64,000 nucleotides of DNA from Actinacidiphila cocklensis. Lineage in GTDB: Bacteria > Actinomycetota > Actinomycetes > Streptomycetales > Streptomycetaceae. The stretch is taken from contig NZ_CAJSLV010000048.1 in NCBI RefSeq assembly GCF_907177275.1, forward strand, positions 143,466 to 207,465, written 5' to 3'. How positions within the stretch are numbered: position 1 is the stretch's first letter; the number at the start of each line of letters is the position of its first letter. A program made the translations under genes and the position numbers. The notes below the pieces were generated by a model. The model was not told the DNA's origin. It did no database searches and saw nothing but the letters and a program-made list of their open reading frames with translations. This document shows positions 53,876 through 63,100 of this stretch, one piece after another.

Positions 53876-55618
53876 CTACGGCTTCTCGAAGGGTCCCGGC
53901 ACCGGGAAGTACGCCTCCAGGAACGGCGTGATCAGGTCCTTCTGCTCCGAGACGTCCTCGCCGGTGGACACGGTGTCGTTGACGCAGAACACCGTCTTGT
54001 CGCGGCGGGCCAGCAGCCGGCCGAGCCGGGTCTCGGTCCACGGGTGGGTCAGGTCGATGTACGTGTAGGGCAGTTCCGACGGCACGGCCCTGCGGGTGGC
54101 GAACGCGTAGTAGTGGTGCAGCGAGGAGGCGATGGAGATGTCGTCGATGCTGCGGAAGTGGCTGGACTCGGTCTGCCGGTACTCGGCCGCGAACTCCGCC
54201 TCGATCTCGGCGAGCACGCTGCGCCGCAGCGGGTGCGGCATGTGCTTCATCTTCTGCACCAGCACCGAGCCGTAGTTCTCCTCTATCAGCCGCCGGTTGT
54301 TCTTGCCGGCCGCGGCGACCGGCGGGTCCTCCGCGGTCCGCTCGCCCAGCGGCACCAGCGCCGGCGAGGGGAAGAACTTGGTCAGGCCGTTGCCGAGGAA
54401 GAAGTCCTGCGGGGTGACCTCGTTGCCCAGCAGCACGTCGTCGTTGAAGTAGAGGAAGTGCTCCGACAGGCCCTCTATGTGGTGCAGCTGACTCTCGATG
54501 GCGTGCGAGTTGAACGTCGGCAGCGAGGCGGCGGACCGGAAGATCTCGCGGTGGCTGACCACCTGGATACCCGGGTGCTCGGTGCTCAGCCAGGACGGCG
54601 TCTGGTCGTCGGTGACCAGGAAGACCTTGCGCACCCAGGGCGCGTACATGTGCAGCGAGCGCAGGGAGTAGCGCAGTTCGTCGCGGCTGAGGTAGCGGGC
54701 CGCGTTGGCGGCCTCCTCGTGGTAGCCCTCGCCGGAGAACTCCGCGCGGCGGCGCAGCCACGCCGGGTCGGAGCCGTCGACCCAGGTGTAGACGACGTCG
54801 ATCGGGAAGCGGACCTCGCCGGTGGGGTGGATCGCGAAGTGCTCGCGGGTGGGCACCTCGTGCAGCGGCCCGACGCCGATGTCGCGGGGCGCGAGGTCGG
54901 TGAAGAACGCCTCGGGGGCCTGCACCGTCTTGGAGTCGGCCGGGATGTCCTCGGCGAGCTTCCCGGGCCGGGGGGCGATCAGCCGGCCGTCCTCCTCGGT
55001 CCAGAACTCGATGTCGCAGCCGTAGCGGGTGCCCAGCGCCAGAAGGCCGTGCTCGTCGCTGCGGTACCAGGTGAGCCGGAAGACGCCCGCGGCCGCGACC
55101 TTGCGCCAGGTCGCCGGCTCGTAGCCGGGCAGCGACTCCTCGGGCACCGGCTTGTTGCCGGCGACCGGGGTCACGTAGCCGGGCTCCTCGGCGCACAGCG
55201 CGGTCAACGCGGCGAGCACCGCCTCCCGGTCGGCCTCGCGCACCGCGACGGCGGCGGCGGTGTCGGAGCGGCCGCGTACGCAGAAGTGGCTCAGGCCGGC
55301 CGCCTCCAGGCAGTCGAGCACCGCGTCCAGGTTGGCCCGGCGGGCCACCAGCGGGGTCACGCCGGGGATCGCCAGGGCGACCTTGGGCTCCCTGCCGACG
55401 GTCATCACCCGGCGGTCCGGCCGGTCCACCAGCGCCTGGTGGCGCTTTCCGACCCTGGCGGCCCGCACCCGCTCCGCCGCGGCCGTGGCCCCGGCGATCC
55501 TGAGCTTCACCTGCTTGCGCAGATCCGAGTCGACGCGGGCCGCGATGGCCTTGCGGGCGCTTTCCGGCACGGCTCGTCGGTAGACCCCCAGCAGCCGGGG
55601 TGCCTCGGGATTACGCAC
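53876..55618 (-). CDS. Stealth-family sugar-phosphotransferase
   Basis: 580 residues, start GTG 55618 with GAGGAG about 10 nt upstream. The N-terminal ~300 residues contain a nucleotidyl/LicD-like accessory region ([40 protein letters not shown]). The Stealth core shows CR1 [22 protein letters not shown]2 [20 protein letters not shown] and [20 protein letters not shown]3 [15 protein letters not shown], and CR4 near the end. It is closely similar to the C-terminal half of the opposing fusion protein. A Stealth enzyme of this locus in S. coelicolor is linked to polydiglycosylphosphate synthesis, from recall. The role is cell-wall polymer assembly. Confidence 0.92.
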   Translation of the reverse strand: MRNPEAPRLLGVYRRAVPESARKAIAARVDSDLRKQVKLRIAGATAAAERVRAARVGKRHQALVDRPDRRVMTVGREPKVALAIPGVTPLVARRANLDAVLDCLEAAGLSHFCVRGRSDTAAAVAVREADREAVLAALTALCAEEPGYVTPVAGNKPVPEESLPGYEPATWRKVAAAGVFRLTWYRSDEHGLLALGTRYGCDIEFWTEEDGRLIAPRPGKLAEDIPADSKTVQAPEAFFTDLAPRDIGVGPLHEVPTREHFAIHPTGEVRFPIDVVYTWVDGSDPAWLRRRAEFSGEGYHEEAANAARYLSRDELRYSLRSLHMYAPWVRKVFLVTDDQTPSWLSTEHPGIQVVSHREIFRSAASLPTFNSHAIESQLHHIEGLSEHFLYFNDDVLLGNEVTPQDFFLGNGLTKFFPSPALVPLGERTAEDPPVAAAGKNNRRLIEENYGSVLVQKMKHMPHPLRRSVLAEIEAEFAAEYRQTESSHFRSIDDISIASSLHHYYAFATRRAVPSELPYTYIDLTHPWTETRLGRLLARRDKTVFCVNDTVSTGEDVSEQKDLITPFLEAYFPVPGPFEKP

Positions 55619-55953
55619 GGCAGGCGACTCCTCATCGAACGACGGCCTCCTGGGAGGCCGTCCGGCGGACCAAACACAGCCATCGAGGCCGACATCCCCA
55701 GTATGCCCTGCGTTCGCCTGGCGTCCCCAAGCGGTCCATTTCACCGGCAGGTGATCATCCGAGGCCGCAGCGGTTCCCTTTGCCCGGTGAATTCTTGGCA
55801 CTACCATTCGGACAGCTTCCTGAACGTTCGCCGACCTCGTAGCGCACCCCCACCGCAGCGCGTGGCCCCCACCTACACTGACGCTCACATATGCGGCTCG
55901 GTTTCCCAGCCGCCGCACCGCGTATTTGACGCACGGCGCCGAAAGTGACCTTC
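55619..55953. other. Divergent promoter region (Stealth / GtrB-like operon)
   Basis: 335 bp without a defensible gene. AT content rises between 55740 and 55830 (GATCATCC, TTCTTGGCACTACCATTCGG), where promoters for both directions could lie. No consensus boxes could be fixed. Confidence 0.4.
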
Positions 55954-56961
55954 ATGCGACTGTCGATCGTAGTTCCCTGCTACAACGAAGAAGCCGTCAT
56001 CGACCTCTTCGACGAGCGGATCAGGGCGACCCTGGACACCCTCGCCGTCGACTACGAGGTGTGTTACGTCGACGACGGCAGCAGGGACGGGACGCTGGAA
56101 CGGCTTCGCGGGCTCGCCAAGAACCACCCGGGCAGCACCCGCTACGTCTCGTTTAGCCGGAACTTCGGCAAGGAGGCCGGCATGCTGGCCGGCCTGCGGG
56201 AGGCCACCGGTGACGCGGTCGTCCTCATGGACGCGGACCTGCAGCACCCGCCGCAGCTGATCTCGCGAATGCTGGAGCTGTACCACCTCGGGCACGACCA
56301 GGTGATCGCCCGGCGCACCCGCGAGGGCGACAAGAAGATGCGCTCGGCCGTCAGCCGGCTCTACTACCGCATGATCAACAAGTGGGTCGACGTCGAGCTC
56401 ACCGACGGCGTCGGCGACTTCCGGCTGCTGTCGCGGCCCGCGGTGGACGCGCTGCTGTCCATGCCCGAGTACAACCGCTTCTCCAAGGGCCTCTTCTCCT
56501 GGATCGGCTTCGACACCGTCACCTTCGACTACCGCAACGCGGCGCGCGAGGCGGGCGAGACGAAGTGGCGCTTCGGGGCGCTGATCAACTACGGCATGGA
56601 CGGGCTGATCTCGTTCAACAACCGCCCGCTGCGACTGGCGATCTACGCGGGCCTCGGCCTTGCCGGGCTCGCCGCGGCCTACGCGGCGGTGATCAGCGTG
56701 CAGGCGATCATCGAGGGCCCGACCGCGCCCGGTTACGTCACCCTGCTCGTCGCGATCACCGGCCTCGGCGGGCTGCAGATGATGATGCTCGGGCTGATCG
56801 GCGAGTACATCGGCCGCATCTACTATGAGACCAAGCGCCGCCCGCACTTCCTGGTCAAGGAGACGAACACGCCGCGCACCTTCCGGGTGGGCGACCAGGC
56901 CGGAGCGCCTGCCGGCGAGGCGCAGGTGCCGGAGCGGCAGGACTGGTCGGAGATCCGTTGA
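55954..56961 (+). CDS. GT2 polyprenyl-phosphate glycosyltransferase (GtrB/DPM1-like)
   Basis: 335 residues, ATG 55954 (an in-frame GTG at 55945 is possible). The GT-A domain shows LSIVVPCYNEEAVIDLFDER, VDDGSRDGTLERL, LMDADLQHPPQLI (the DxD-like DAD) and GVGDFRLLSRPAVDALLSMP. Two C-terminal transmembrane helices (LRLAIYAGLGLAGLAAAYAA, LVAITGLGGLQMMMLGLIGE) are typical of GtrB. It transfers a sugar from a nucleotide donor to undecaprenyl phosphate on the inner membrane face. Its stop overlaps the TTG start of the GtrA-like gene, forming a coupled GtrB-GtrA pair. Confidence 0.92.
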   Translation: MRLSIVVPCYNEEAVIDLFDERIRATLDTLAVDYEVCYVDDGSRDGTLERLRGLAKNHPGSTRYVSFSRNFGKEAGMLAGLREATGDAVVLMDADLQHPPQLISRMLELYHLGHDQVIARRTREGDKKMRSAVSRLYYRMINKWVDVELTDGVGDFRLLSRPAVDALLSMPEYNRFSKGLFSWIGFDTVTFDYRNAAREAGETKWRFGALINYGMDGLISFNNRPLRLAIYAGLGLAGLAAAYAAVISVQAIIEGPTAPGYVTLLVAITGLGGLQMMMLGLIGEYIGRIYYETKRRPHFLVKETNTPRTFRVGDQAGAPAGEAQVPERQDWSEIR

Positions 56962-57371
56962 GCGCCGCGACGCCCAGGCTGTCACCCCAACTGCTGCAGA
57001 TCGTGCGCTTCGCGCTGGTCGGCGGCGTCAACACCGCGACGTTCTACGGCTTCTATCTGGCGCTGCATCCGCTGATGCCGTATTTCGCCGCGTATTCACT
57101 GGCGTTCGTGCTGAGCATGATCGGCTCGTTCTTCCTCAACACGTACTTCACTTATCGCACCCGGCCGACATGGAAGAAGTTCTTTCTCTTCCCGCTGACC
57201 AACGTCACGAACTACGTGGTGACCAGCATCGGCGTCTACGCCTTCGTGGAGTGGGCGCACATGAACGACAAGATCGCCCCGCTGGTGGCCGCGGCCGCGG
57301 CGATCCCGTTCACGTACGTCCTCTCCCGCCGCATCCTGACCAAGGACACCCCGCCGGCCACGGCCTTCTGA
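56958..57371 (+). CDS. GtrA-family membrane protein (lipid-linked sugar flippase candidate)
   Basis: 137 residues, TTG start at 56958 in a TTGA overlap with the upstream stop. Four membrane helices are visible (QIVRFALVGGVNTATFYGFY, YFAAYSLAFVLSMIGSFFLN, FLFPLTNVTNYVVTSIGVYA, APLVAAAAAIPFTYVLSRRI). The N-terminal FxxVGxxN motif and NxxxTYR (LNTYFTYRT) are typical of GtrA. GtrA proteins are thought to flip GtrB-made polyprenyl-phosphate sugars to the outside. It is ended by the hairpin 57391-57422. Confidence 0.9.
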   Translation: MSAATPRLSPQLLQIVRFALVGGVNTATFYGFYLALHPLMPYFAAYSLAFVLSMIGSFFLNTYFTYRTRPTWKKFFLFPLTNVTNYVVTSIGVYAFVEWAHMNDKIAPLVAAAAAIPFTYVLSRRILTKDTPPATAF

Positions 57372-57390
57372 CCCCCGCCGCTCCACGTGC

Positions 57391-57422
57391 TGCGGCCCCG
57401 GACCAGCAGGTCCGGGGCCGCA
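57391..57422. terminator. Bidirectional terminator hairpin
   Basis: Perfect 14-bp arms TGCGGCCCCGGACC (57391-57404) and GGTCCGGGGCCGCA (57409-57422) with loop AGCA, between the gtrA-like and obgE 3' ends. Confidence 0.85.
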
Positions 57423-57468
57423 CGTGTGAGGTGTCCACACCCCGTCGGGTACCGGCGTGCCCCCAGGG

Positions 57469-58911
57469 CTACTGGAACGGGTCGAAGCCCCGGTACTCCT
57501 CTTCCACATCGTCGCGTTCGGCCTGCTTGTCACGGCGGCGGGTCACGGCCGCGCGAGGAGCGTCGAAACGGTGGTCCTCGCCACGGCGGCCGAGCATCTC
57601 GGCGCCGGCCGCCATCGTGGGCTCCCAGTCGAAGACGACCGCGTCGTCCTCGGAGCCGATGGCGACGCCGTCGCCCGGCTTCGCGCCGGCCTTGAGGAGC
57701 TGGTCCTCGACGCCGAGGCGGTTGAGGCGGTCGGCGAGGTAGCCGACGGCCTCGTCGTTGGAGAAGTCGGTCTGGCGTACCCAGCGCTCCGGCTTCTCGC
57801 CGCGGACCCGGAAGAGGCCCTCCTCCTCGGCGGTGACCGTGAAGCCCGCGTCGTCGACCGCCTGCGGGCGGATGACGACCCGGGTGGACTCCTGGACGGG
57901 CTGGGCGGCGCGCGTCTCGGCGACGATCTTCGCGAGGGCGTAGGACAGCTCCCGCAGGCCCTCGTGGGAGACCGCGGAGACCTCGAAGACCTGGTAGCCG
58001 CGGGACTCCAGCTCGGGCCTGATCATCTCGGCCAGGTCGCGACCGTCGGGCACGTCGATCTTGTTGAGCACCACGATCCGCGGCCGGTCCTCCAGCCCGG
58101 CGCCGTACGCCCGCAGCTCCGCCTCGATCACGTCGAGGTCGGTGGCCGGGTCGCGGTCGGACTCCAGCGTCGCGGTGTCCAGCACGTGCACCAGCACCGA
58201 GCAGCGCTCGACGTGCCGCAGGAACTCGAGTCCCAGGCCGCGCCCCTCGCTGGCGCCGGGGATCAGCCCCGGCACGTCGGCGATCGTGTAGACGGTCGAA
58301 CCCGCGGTCACCACACCGAGGTTGGGCACCAGCGTGGTGAACGGGTAGTCCGCGATCTTCGGCTTCGCCGCGGAAAGCACCGAGATCAGCGAGGACTTGC
58401 CGGCGCTGGGGTAGCCCACGAGCGCCACGTCCGCGACGGTCTTCAGCTCCAGCACCACGTCGCGCGCGATGCCCGGCACACCGAGCAGCGCGAAGCCCGG
58501 CGCCTTGCGGCGGGCCGACGCCAGCGCCGCGTTGCCCAGGCCGCCGCGGCCGCCCTGGCCGGCGACGAAGGTGGTGCCCTGGCCGACCAGGTCGGCCAGC
58601 ACGTTGCCGTGCTTGTCCATCACGACCGTGCCGTCGGGCACCGGCAGCACCAGGTCCGTACCGTCCTTGCCCGACCGGTTGCCGCCCTCCCCCGGCTTGC
58701 CGTTGGTGGCCTTGCGGTGCGGGCTGTGGTGGTACTCCAGCAGCGTCGTGACGTCCTGGTCGACGACCAGGGTCACATCTCCGCCCCGGCCGCCGTTGCC
58801 CCCGTCGGGGCCTCCCAGCGGCTTGAACTTCTCCCGGTGCACGGAGGCGCAGCCATGGCCCCCGTTACCCGCGGCGACATGCAGTTCGACGCGGTCCACG
58901 AAGGTGGTCAT
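57469..58911 (-). CDS. obgE: Obg-family GTPase
   Basis: 480 residues. An essential GTPase associated with the 50S subunit and, in Streptomyces, with the onset of sporulation. The Gly-rich Obg fold (1-158) reads [20 protein letters not shown] and [20 protein letters not shown]. The G domain has G1 [11 protein letters not shown] near residue 168, the G2 region [12 protein letters not shown]3 [10 protein letters not shown]4 NKIDVPD and G5 SAVSHEGL. The C-terminal OCT domain (about 355-430) reads [20 protein letters not shown]. An extra Arg/Asp/Glu-rich tail follows. It lies directly downstream of rplU-rpmA, the classic ribosomal operon. Confidence 0.97.
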   Translation of the reverse strand: MTTFVDRVELHVAAGNGGHGCASVHREKFKPLGGPDGGNGGRGGDVTLVVDQDVTTLLEYHHSPHRKATNGKPGEGGNRSGKDGTDLVLPVPDGTVVMDKHGNVLADLVGQGTTFVAGQGGRGGLGNAALASARRKAPGFALLGVPGIARDVVLELKTVADVALVGYPSAGKSSLISVLSAAKPKIADYPFTTLVPNLGVVTAGSTVYTIADVPGLIPGASEGRGLGLEFLRHVERCSVLVHVLDTATLESDRDPATDLDVIEAELRAYGAGLEDRPRIVVLNKIDVPDGRDLAEMIRPELESRGYQVFEVSAVSHEGLRELSYALAKIVAETRAAQPVQESTRVVIRPQAVDDAGFTVTAEEEGLFRVRGEKPERWVRQTDFSNDEAVGYLADRLNRLGVEDQLLKAGAKPGDGVAIGSEDDAVVFDWEPTMAAGAEMLGRRGEDHRFDAPRAAVTRRRDKQAERDDVEEEYRGFDPFQ

Positions 58912-58967
58912 GGCATTTCCTCCAGATACATACGGGTCTGCGCGCGTTCACGCGAAGACATAACACG

Positions 58968-59016
58968 CCGAGGGCGGCCCCGCTTCCCGTGTGCCGGGAA
59001 GAGGGTCCGCCCTCGG
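58968..59016 (-). terminator. Hairpin between rpmA and obgE
   Basis: Arms CCGAGGGCGG (58968-58977) and CCGCCCTCGG (59007-59016) enclose a second GC-rich stem-loop (CTTCCCG...CGGGAAG). With no U-tract, it may act as a partial terminator that lowers obgE expression relative to the ribosomal protein genes. Confidence 0.65.
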
Positions 59017-59035
59017 AAAGCCCTCAGCGTGCCGT

Positions 59036-59290
59036 TCAGGCAGCCGGAACGATGTTCACGACGCGGCGACCGCGCTTCGTACCGAACTCGACCGAACCGG
59101 CGGACAGCGCGAACAGCGTGTCGTCCTTGCCGATGCCGACGCCGGAGCCGGGGTGGAAGTGCGTGCCGCGCTGGCGGACGATGATCTCACCGGCGTTGAC
59201 GGCCTGGCCGCCGAAGCGCTTCACGCCGAGCCGCTGAGCGTTGGAGTCGCGACCGTTCCGGGTGGACGATGCGCCCTTCTTGTGTGCCAT
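59036..59290 (-). CDS. rpmA: Ribosomal protein L27
   Basis: 84 residues ([20 protein letters not shown] then [20 protein letters not shown]). The N-terminal arm reaches the peptidyl-transferase centre. It begins directly with MAHKKG, so no N-terminal cleavage extension of the Firmicute type is present. It follows rplU by 14 nt. Confidence 0.98.
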   Translation of the reverse strand: MAHKKGASSTRNGRDSNAQRLGVKRFGGQAVNAGEIIVRQRGTHFHPGSGVGIGKDDTLFALSAGSVEFGTKRGRRVVNIVPAA

Positions 59291-59304
59291 CTCTCCTCAG
59301 TCCC

Positions 59305-59628
59305 TTACTTCGCAGCCGCGGCGGGGATGCCAGTGATCTTCAGCGCCGTGTACTGCTGGCGGTGACCCTGGCGACGGCGGTAACCGGTCTTGTTCTTGTA
59401 ACGCAGGATGTCGATCTTCTGGCCCTTGTGGTGGTCGACGATCTCGGCCTCGACCTTGATCCCGGCCAGCACCCACGGGTCGCTGGTGACGGCTTCGCCG
59501 TCCACCACGAGCAGCGTCGACAGCGCGACGGCGTCTCCGACCTTGCCGGTGGGAATCTTGTCGACCTCGACGATGTCACCGACGGCCACCTTGTGCTGGC
59601 GGCCACCGCTACGCACGATCGCGTACAC
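59305..59628 (-). CDS. rplU: Ribosomal protein L21
   Basis: 107 residues starting at GTG 59628 ([20 protein letters not shown]). The usual MYAIVxxGGxQ start of L21 fixes this choice, although the frame is open a further 42 codons. [20 protein letters not shown] and [11 protein letters not shown] are typical C-terminal L21 parts. It is the first gene of the rplU-rpmA(-obgE) operon, behind a structured ~120-nt leader and a good promoter (59754-59782). Confidence 0.97.
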   Translation of the reverse strand: MYAIVRSGGRQHKVAVGDIVEVDKIPTGKVGDAVALSTLLVVDGEAVTSDPWVLAGIKVEAEIVDHHKGQKIDILRYKNKTGYRRRQGHRQQYTALKITGIPAAAAK

Positions 59629-59696
59629 GCGGAACTCACTCTCTGCTCGATTCGGACCCCTGATGCCAGCCGTCCCATGTCGTACCCGGGGGGCCT

Positions 59697-59782
59697 CTCC
59701 CGGTTGACCGGGAGGAATGTGCTCAGAGAAGGGCGCATAAACGCCGAAGCTCAACTTTACGTAGCGCCCCCACCCCGGTCAA
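59697..59782 (-). promoter_or_regulatory. rplU operon promoter and leader hairpin
   Basis: On the minus strand, -35 TTGACC (59777-59782) and -10 TAAAGT (59754-59759) are separated by exactly 17 bp, a good vegetative (HrdB-type) promoter. The start is expected near 59747, giving a leader of about 120 nt. This leader contains a 7-bp stem CTCCCGG/CCGGGAG (59697-59714) that could serve autoregulation. Confidence 0.75.
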
Positions 59783-59880
59783 ATCCTCCGGGTTCCCCCG
59801 GAAGACCCCGCTCCGGCGCCGGAGTGGGCCCTCCCGCTGACGCGGGGTCGTGGGCACGTTCTGCGCGGGACGGCGCCTGA

Positions 59881-60010
59881 CAGGGGCGCGGGGAACTGCG
59901 CGCTCAGCCACCCACCGGCAGGTGGTCCGTCTCCGGAGCGAAGAGCCCTTTCGGGCCGGTGACGACGTACAGCTCGTCGACGGCTGGTCGCGCAGTTCCC
60001 CGCGCCCCTG
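59881..60010. repeat. 130-bp element with perfect 22-bp terminal inverted repeats
   Basis: Left arm 59881-59902 and right arm 59989-60010 (core GGGGCGCGGGGAACTGCGCG) are exact complements separated by 86 bp. The sequence is a dispersed intergenic type in Streptomyces, and a near-copy of one arm lies in comEC (6394-6414). It occupies the gap between the RNase E gene and the rplU promoter. It has no coding capacity I would defend. Confidence 0.7.
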
Positions 60011-60058
60011 ATGTGCCGGCGTTCCGTCGCCACACGACGGTCGCGGGGGGACGGCCCG

Positions 60059-60102
60059 CGCTCCCGGTGGGTGCTCCCCTACGGAAGGGGAGCCCGGGAG
60101 CG
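60059..60102 (-). terminator. Two-tier hairpin downstream of the RNase E gene
   Basis: Outer arms CGCTCCCGG (60059-60067) and CCGGGAGCG (60094-60102) and inner GCTCCCCT/AGGGGAGC (60073-60093) stack into one long stem. It lies 12 nt after the RNase E stop. Confidence 0.8.
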
Positions 60103-60114
60103 CGGGGAGGGGAG

Positions 60115-63100
60115 TCACTCCGCCGGGGTGGCAGCCTTCTTCGCTGCGGACTTCTTGGTCGCAGCCTTCTTCGCCGTCTTCTTCGCCGCCGCCTTCTTGG
60201 CCGGCGCCTTGCGGGCCGCAGCCCGCTTCTTCGGCTCGGGCTCCGGCTCGGAGGCCGTGGCCACGACGATCTCCGCGTCCTCGGCCGCCACGGGCGAACC
60301 CGCGGGGGCGGCCACCTTGCGGGTCGCACGCCGCCGCGTGCGAGCCGGCGGCTCGGTCGAGACCTCGGGCTCGGGCAGCGCGGCAGCCGGAGCGGCGGGC
60401 GCCTCGGCCGCGACGACCACGACGGCCGCCTCCTCCGCCGCCGCGGGCGAACCCGCGGGAGCCGTGGCCTTACGGGTCGCACGCCGCCGCGTGCGGGCCG
60501 GCGGCTCCGTGGAGACCTCGGGCTCCGGCAGCAACGCCGCCGGCTCCACGTCGGGCTCGCTGACCGGCACGACGACGAAGGCCTGCTCGGCCTCGCCGGC
60601 CGCGGCGGCAGGCGCCCCGGCGGGCGCGGTCGCCTTGCGGGCGCCCCGCCGCCGGCTGCGGCCACGGGACGAGCTCGCTGCGGCCTCCGCCTCGGCGGCG
60701 CTGCCGAACCACTCCTCCTCGGGGTCGCCGACCGCCGGCACCAGGTCGGACTCGCCGACCTCGATGGGCTCCAGCTCGGGCAGCTCCTCGGCCTCGGTCT
60801 CCACCTCGACCTCGACGTCGGCCACGTGCTCGTGGCCCTCGCCGCCGGCCTTGCCGCCGCGGCGCTTGCGCTTGCCGCCGCCACCGCCGGTGGTGGTCGC
60901 CTGGTCCATGTGGACGATGACTCCGCGCCCGTTGCAGTGGACGCAGGTCTCGGAGAAGGACTCCAGCAGGCCCTGCCCGACCCGCTTGCGGGTCATCTGG
61001 ACCAGGCCGAGCGAGGTGACCTCGGCCACCTGGTGCTTGGTGCGGTCCCGGCCGAGGCACTCCAGCAGACGCCGCATGACCAGGTCGCGGTTGGACTCCA
61101 GGACCATGTCGATGAAGTCGACCACCACGATGCCGCCGAGGTCCCGCAGCCGCAGCTGCCGGACGATCTCCTCGGCCGCCTCAAGGTTGTTGCGGGTGAC
61201 GGTCTCCTCCAGGTTGCCGCCCTGCCCGGTGAACTTGCCGGTGTTGACGTCGACCACGACCATCGCCTCGGTCTTGTCGATCACCAGCGAACCGCCGGAC
61301 GGCAGCCACACCTTGCGGTCCAGCGCCTTGAGCAGCTGCTCGTCGATGCGGTACGTCGCGAAGACGTCCACCTCCGACGTCCAGCGGGACAGCCGGTCCG
61401 CCAGGTCGGGCGCGACGTGGGTGACGTAGTCGTGGATGGTGCCCCACGCCTCGTCGCCGCTGACGATGACCTTCGAGAAGTCCTCGTTGAAGATGTCCCG
61501 GACCACGCGGACGGTCATGTCGGGCTCGCCGTAGAGCAGCGTCGGCGCGTTGGAGCCGCCGCCGTTCTTCGCCTTGCGCTGGATGTCGTCCCACTGCGCC
61601 TGCAGGCGCTCGACGTCGCGGCGCAGCTCGTCCTCGCTCGCGCCCTCGGCCGCGGTGCGGACGATGACGCCGGCGTCCTCGGGGACGATCTTCTTCAGGA
61701 TCGTCTTGAGGCGGGCGCGCTCGGTGTCGGGCAGCTTGCGGCTGATGCCGGTCATCGAGCCCTCGGGCACGTAGACCAGGTAGCGGCCGGGCAGGCTGAC
61801 CTGGCTGGTGAGCCGGGCGCCCTTGTGGCCGATCGGGTCCTTGGTGACCTGGACGAGCACCGGCTGGCCCGACTTGAGGGCGGACTCGATCCGGCGGGGG
61901 CCGCCGGACAGGCCGAGCGCCTCGAAGTTGACCTCACCGGCGTAGAGCACCGCGTTGCGGCCCTTGCCGATGTCGACGAAGGCGGCCTCCATCGACGGCA
62001 GCACGTTCTGGACCTTGCCCAGGTAGACGTTGCCGACGTAGCTGGTGGCCTGCTCCTTGTTGACGTAGTGCTCGACGAGGACGTTGTCCTCCAGCACGCC
62101 GATCTGGGTGCGCTCGCCGTTCTGCCGCACCACCATGACGCGCTCGACCGCCTCGCGGCGGGCCAGGAACTCGGCCTCGGTGATGATCGGCACCCTGCGG
62201 CGGCCCTGCTCGCGGCCTTCGCGGCGGCGCTGCTTCTTGGCCTCCAGGCGGGTGGAGCCCTTGATGGACTGCACCTGGTCGGCGCCGGTGCCCAGCGGCT
62301 CCTGGCTCTGCCGCGGCTCGCGGACCTTGACGACCGTGCGCTCCGGGTCGTCGACGTCGCCGCCGTGACCATCATCCGCGCCGGACTCGCCACCGCGGCG
62401 GCGGCGCCTGCGGCGACGGCGGCTGCTGGTGCTGCCACCGGTCCCGCCGCCCTGCGGGTGCTCGTCCTCGTGCTCGTCGGCGCCCTCGGCCTCTTCGCCG
62501 TCCTGCGACTCGTCCTCGTCCTCGTCCTCGCCGGCGCCCTCGTCGTGCTCGGCGGAGTCCCCGCGGCGACGGCGACGGCCGCCGCGGCGGCGGCGACGGG
62601 ACGACGGGCGGTCCTCGCCCTCGGTGTCGCCCTCGCCCTCCTCGGGCTCCTCCGCCTCGGCCTCGGTGGCCTCGGTGGTCTCGGCGGCCTGCGTGGCCTC
62701 GGGCTCGGCCTCCACCGCGGCACCGCCCCTGCGGCGCCTGCGACGGCGCGGACCGCCGCCCTCGTGCTCCTCGGCCTCGGGCTCGGGCTCGGCCTCTTCC
62801 GCCTCCTCGGCGGCCGCGGGCGCGGCTGCGGCAGTGGGGGCGACGAACACCGGTGCCTGGAAGACCGCGGTCGGCGGCTGTGCGGCCCGGCGGCGGCCGC
62901 CGCGGGTGGGCGCCGCCTCGGTCCGCACGTCGAGCGTCACGGACTCGGCCGCGATGCCGAAGGCGTCGGCCAGCGCGGACACCGCCTGCGCGGCGGCGTC
63001 CTCGGGCGTCGCACCGTATCCGCGGATCTCGTAGGCGTCGTCGACCTCGACGGCCCAGCCGTCGCCGTCACGCAGCGCCCTGCCGGTGTACGCGGTCGCC

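Noticed and set aside
60011..61429. Plus-strand frame opposite the RNase E gene
   Set aside because: Shadow of the repetitive Ala/Glu/Arg-rich coding sequence on the other strand.
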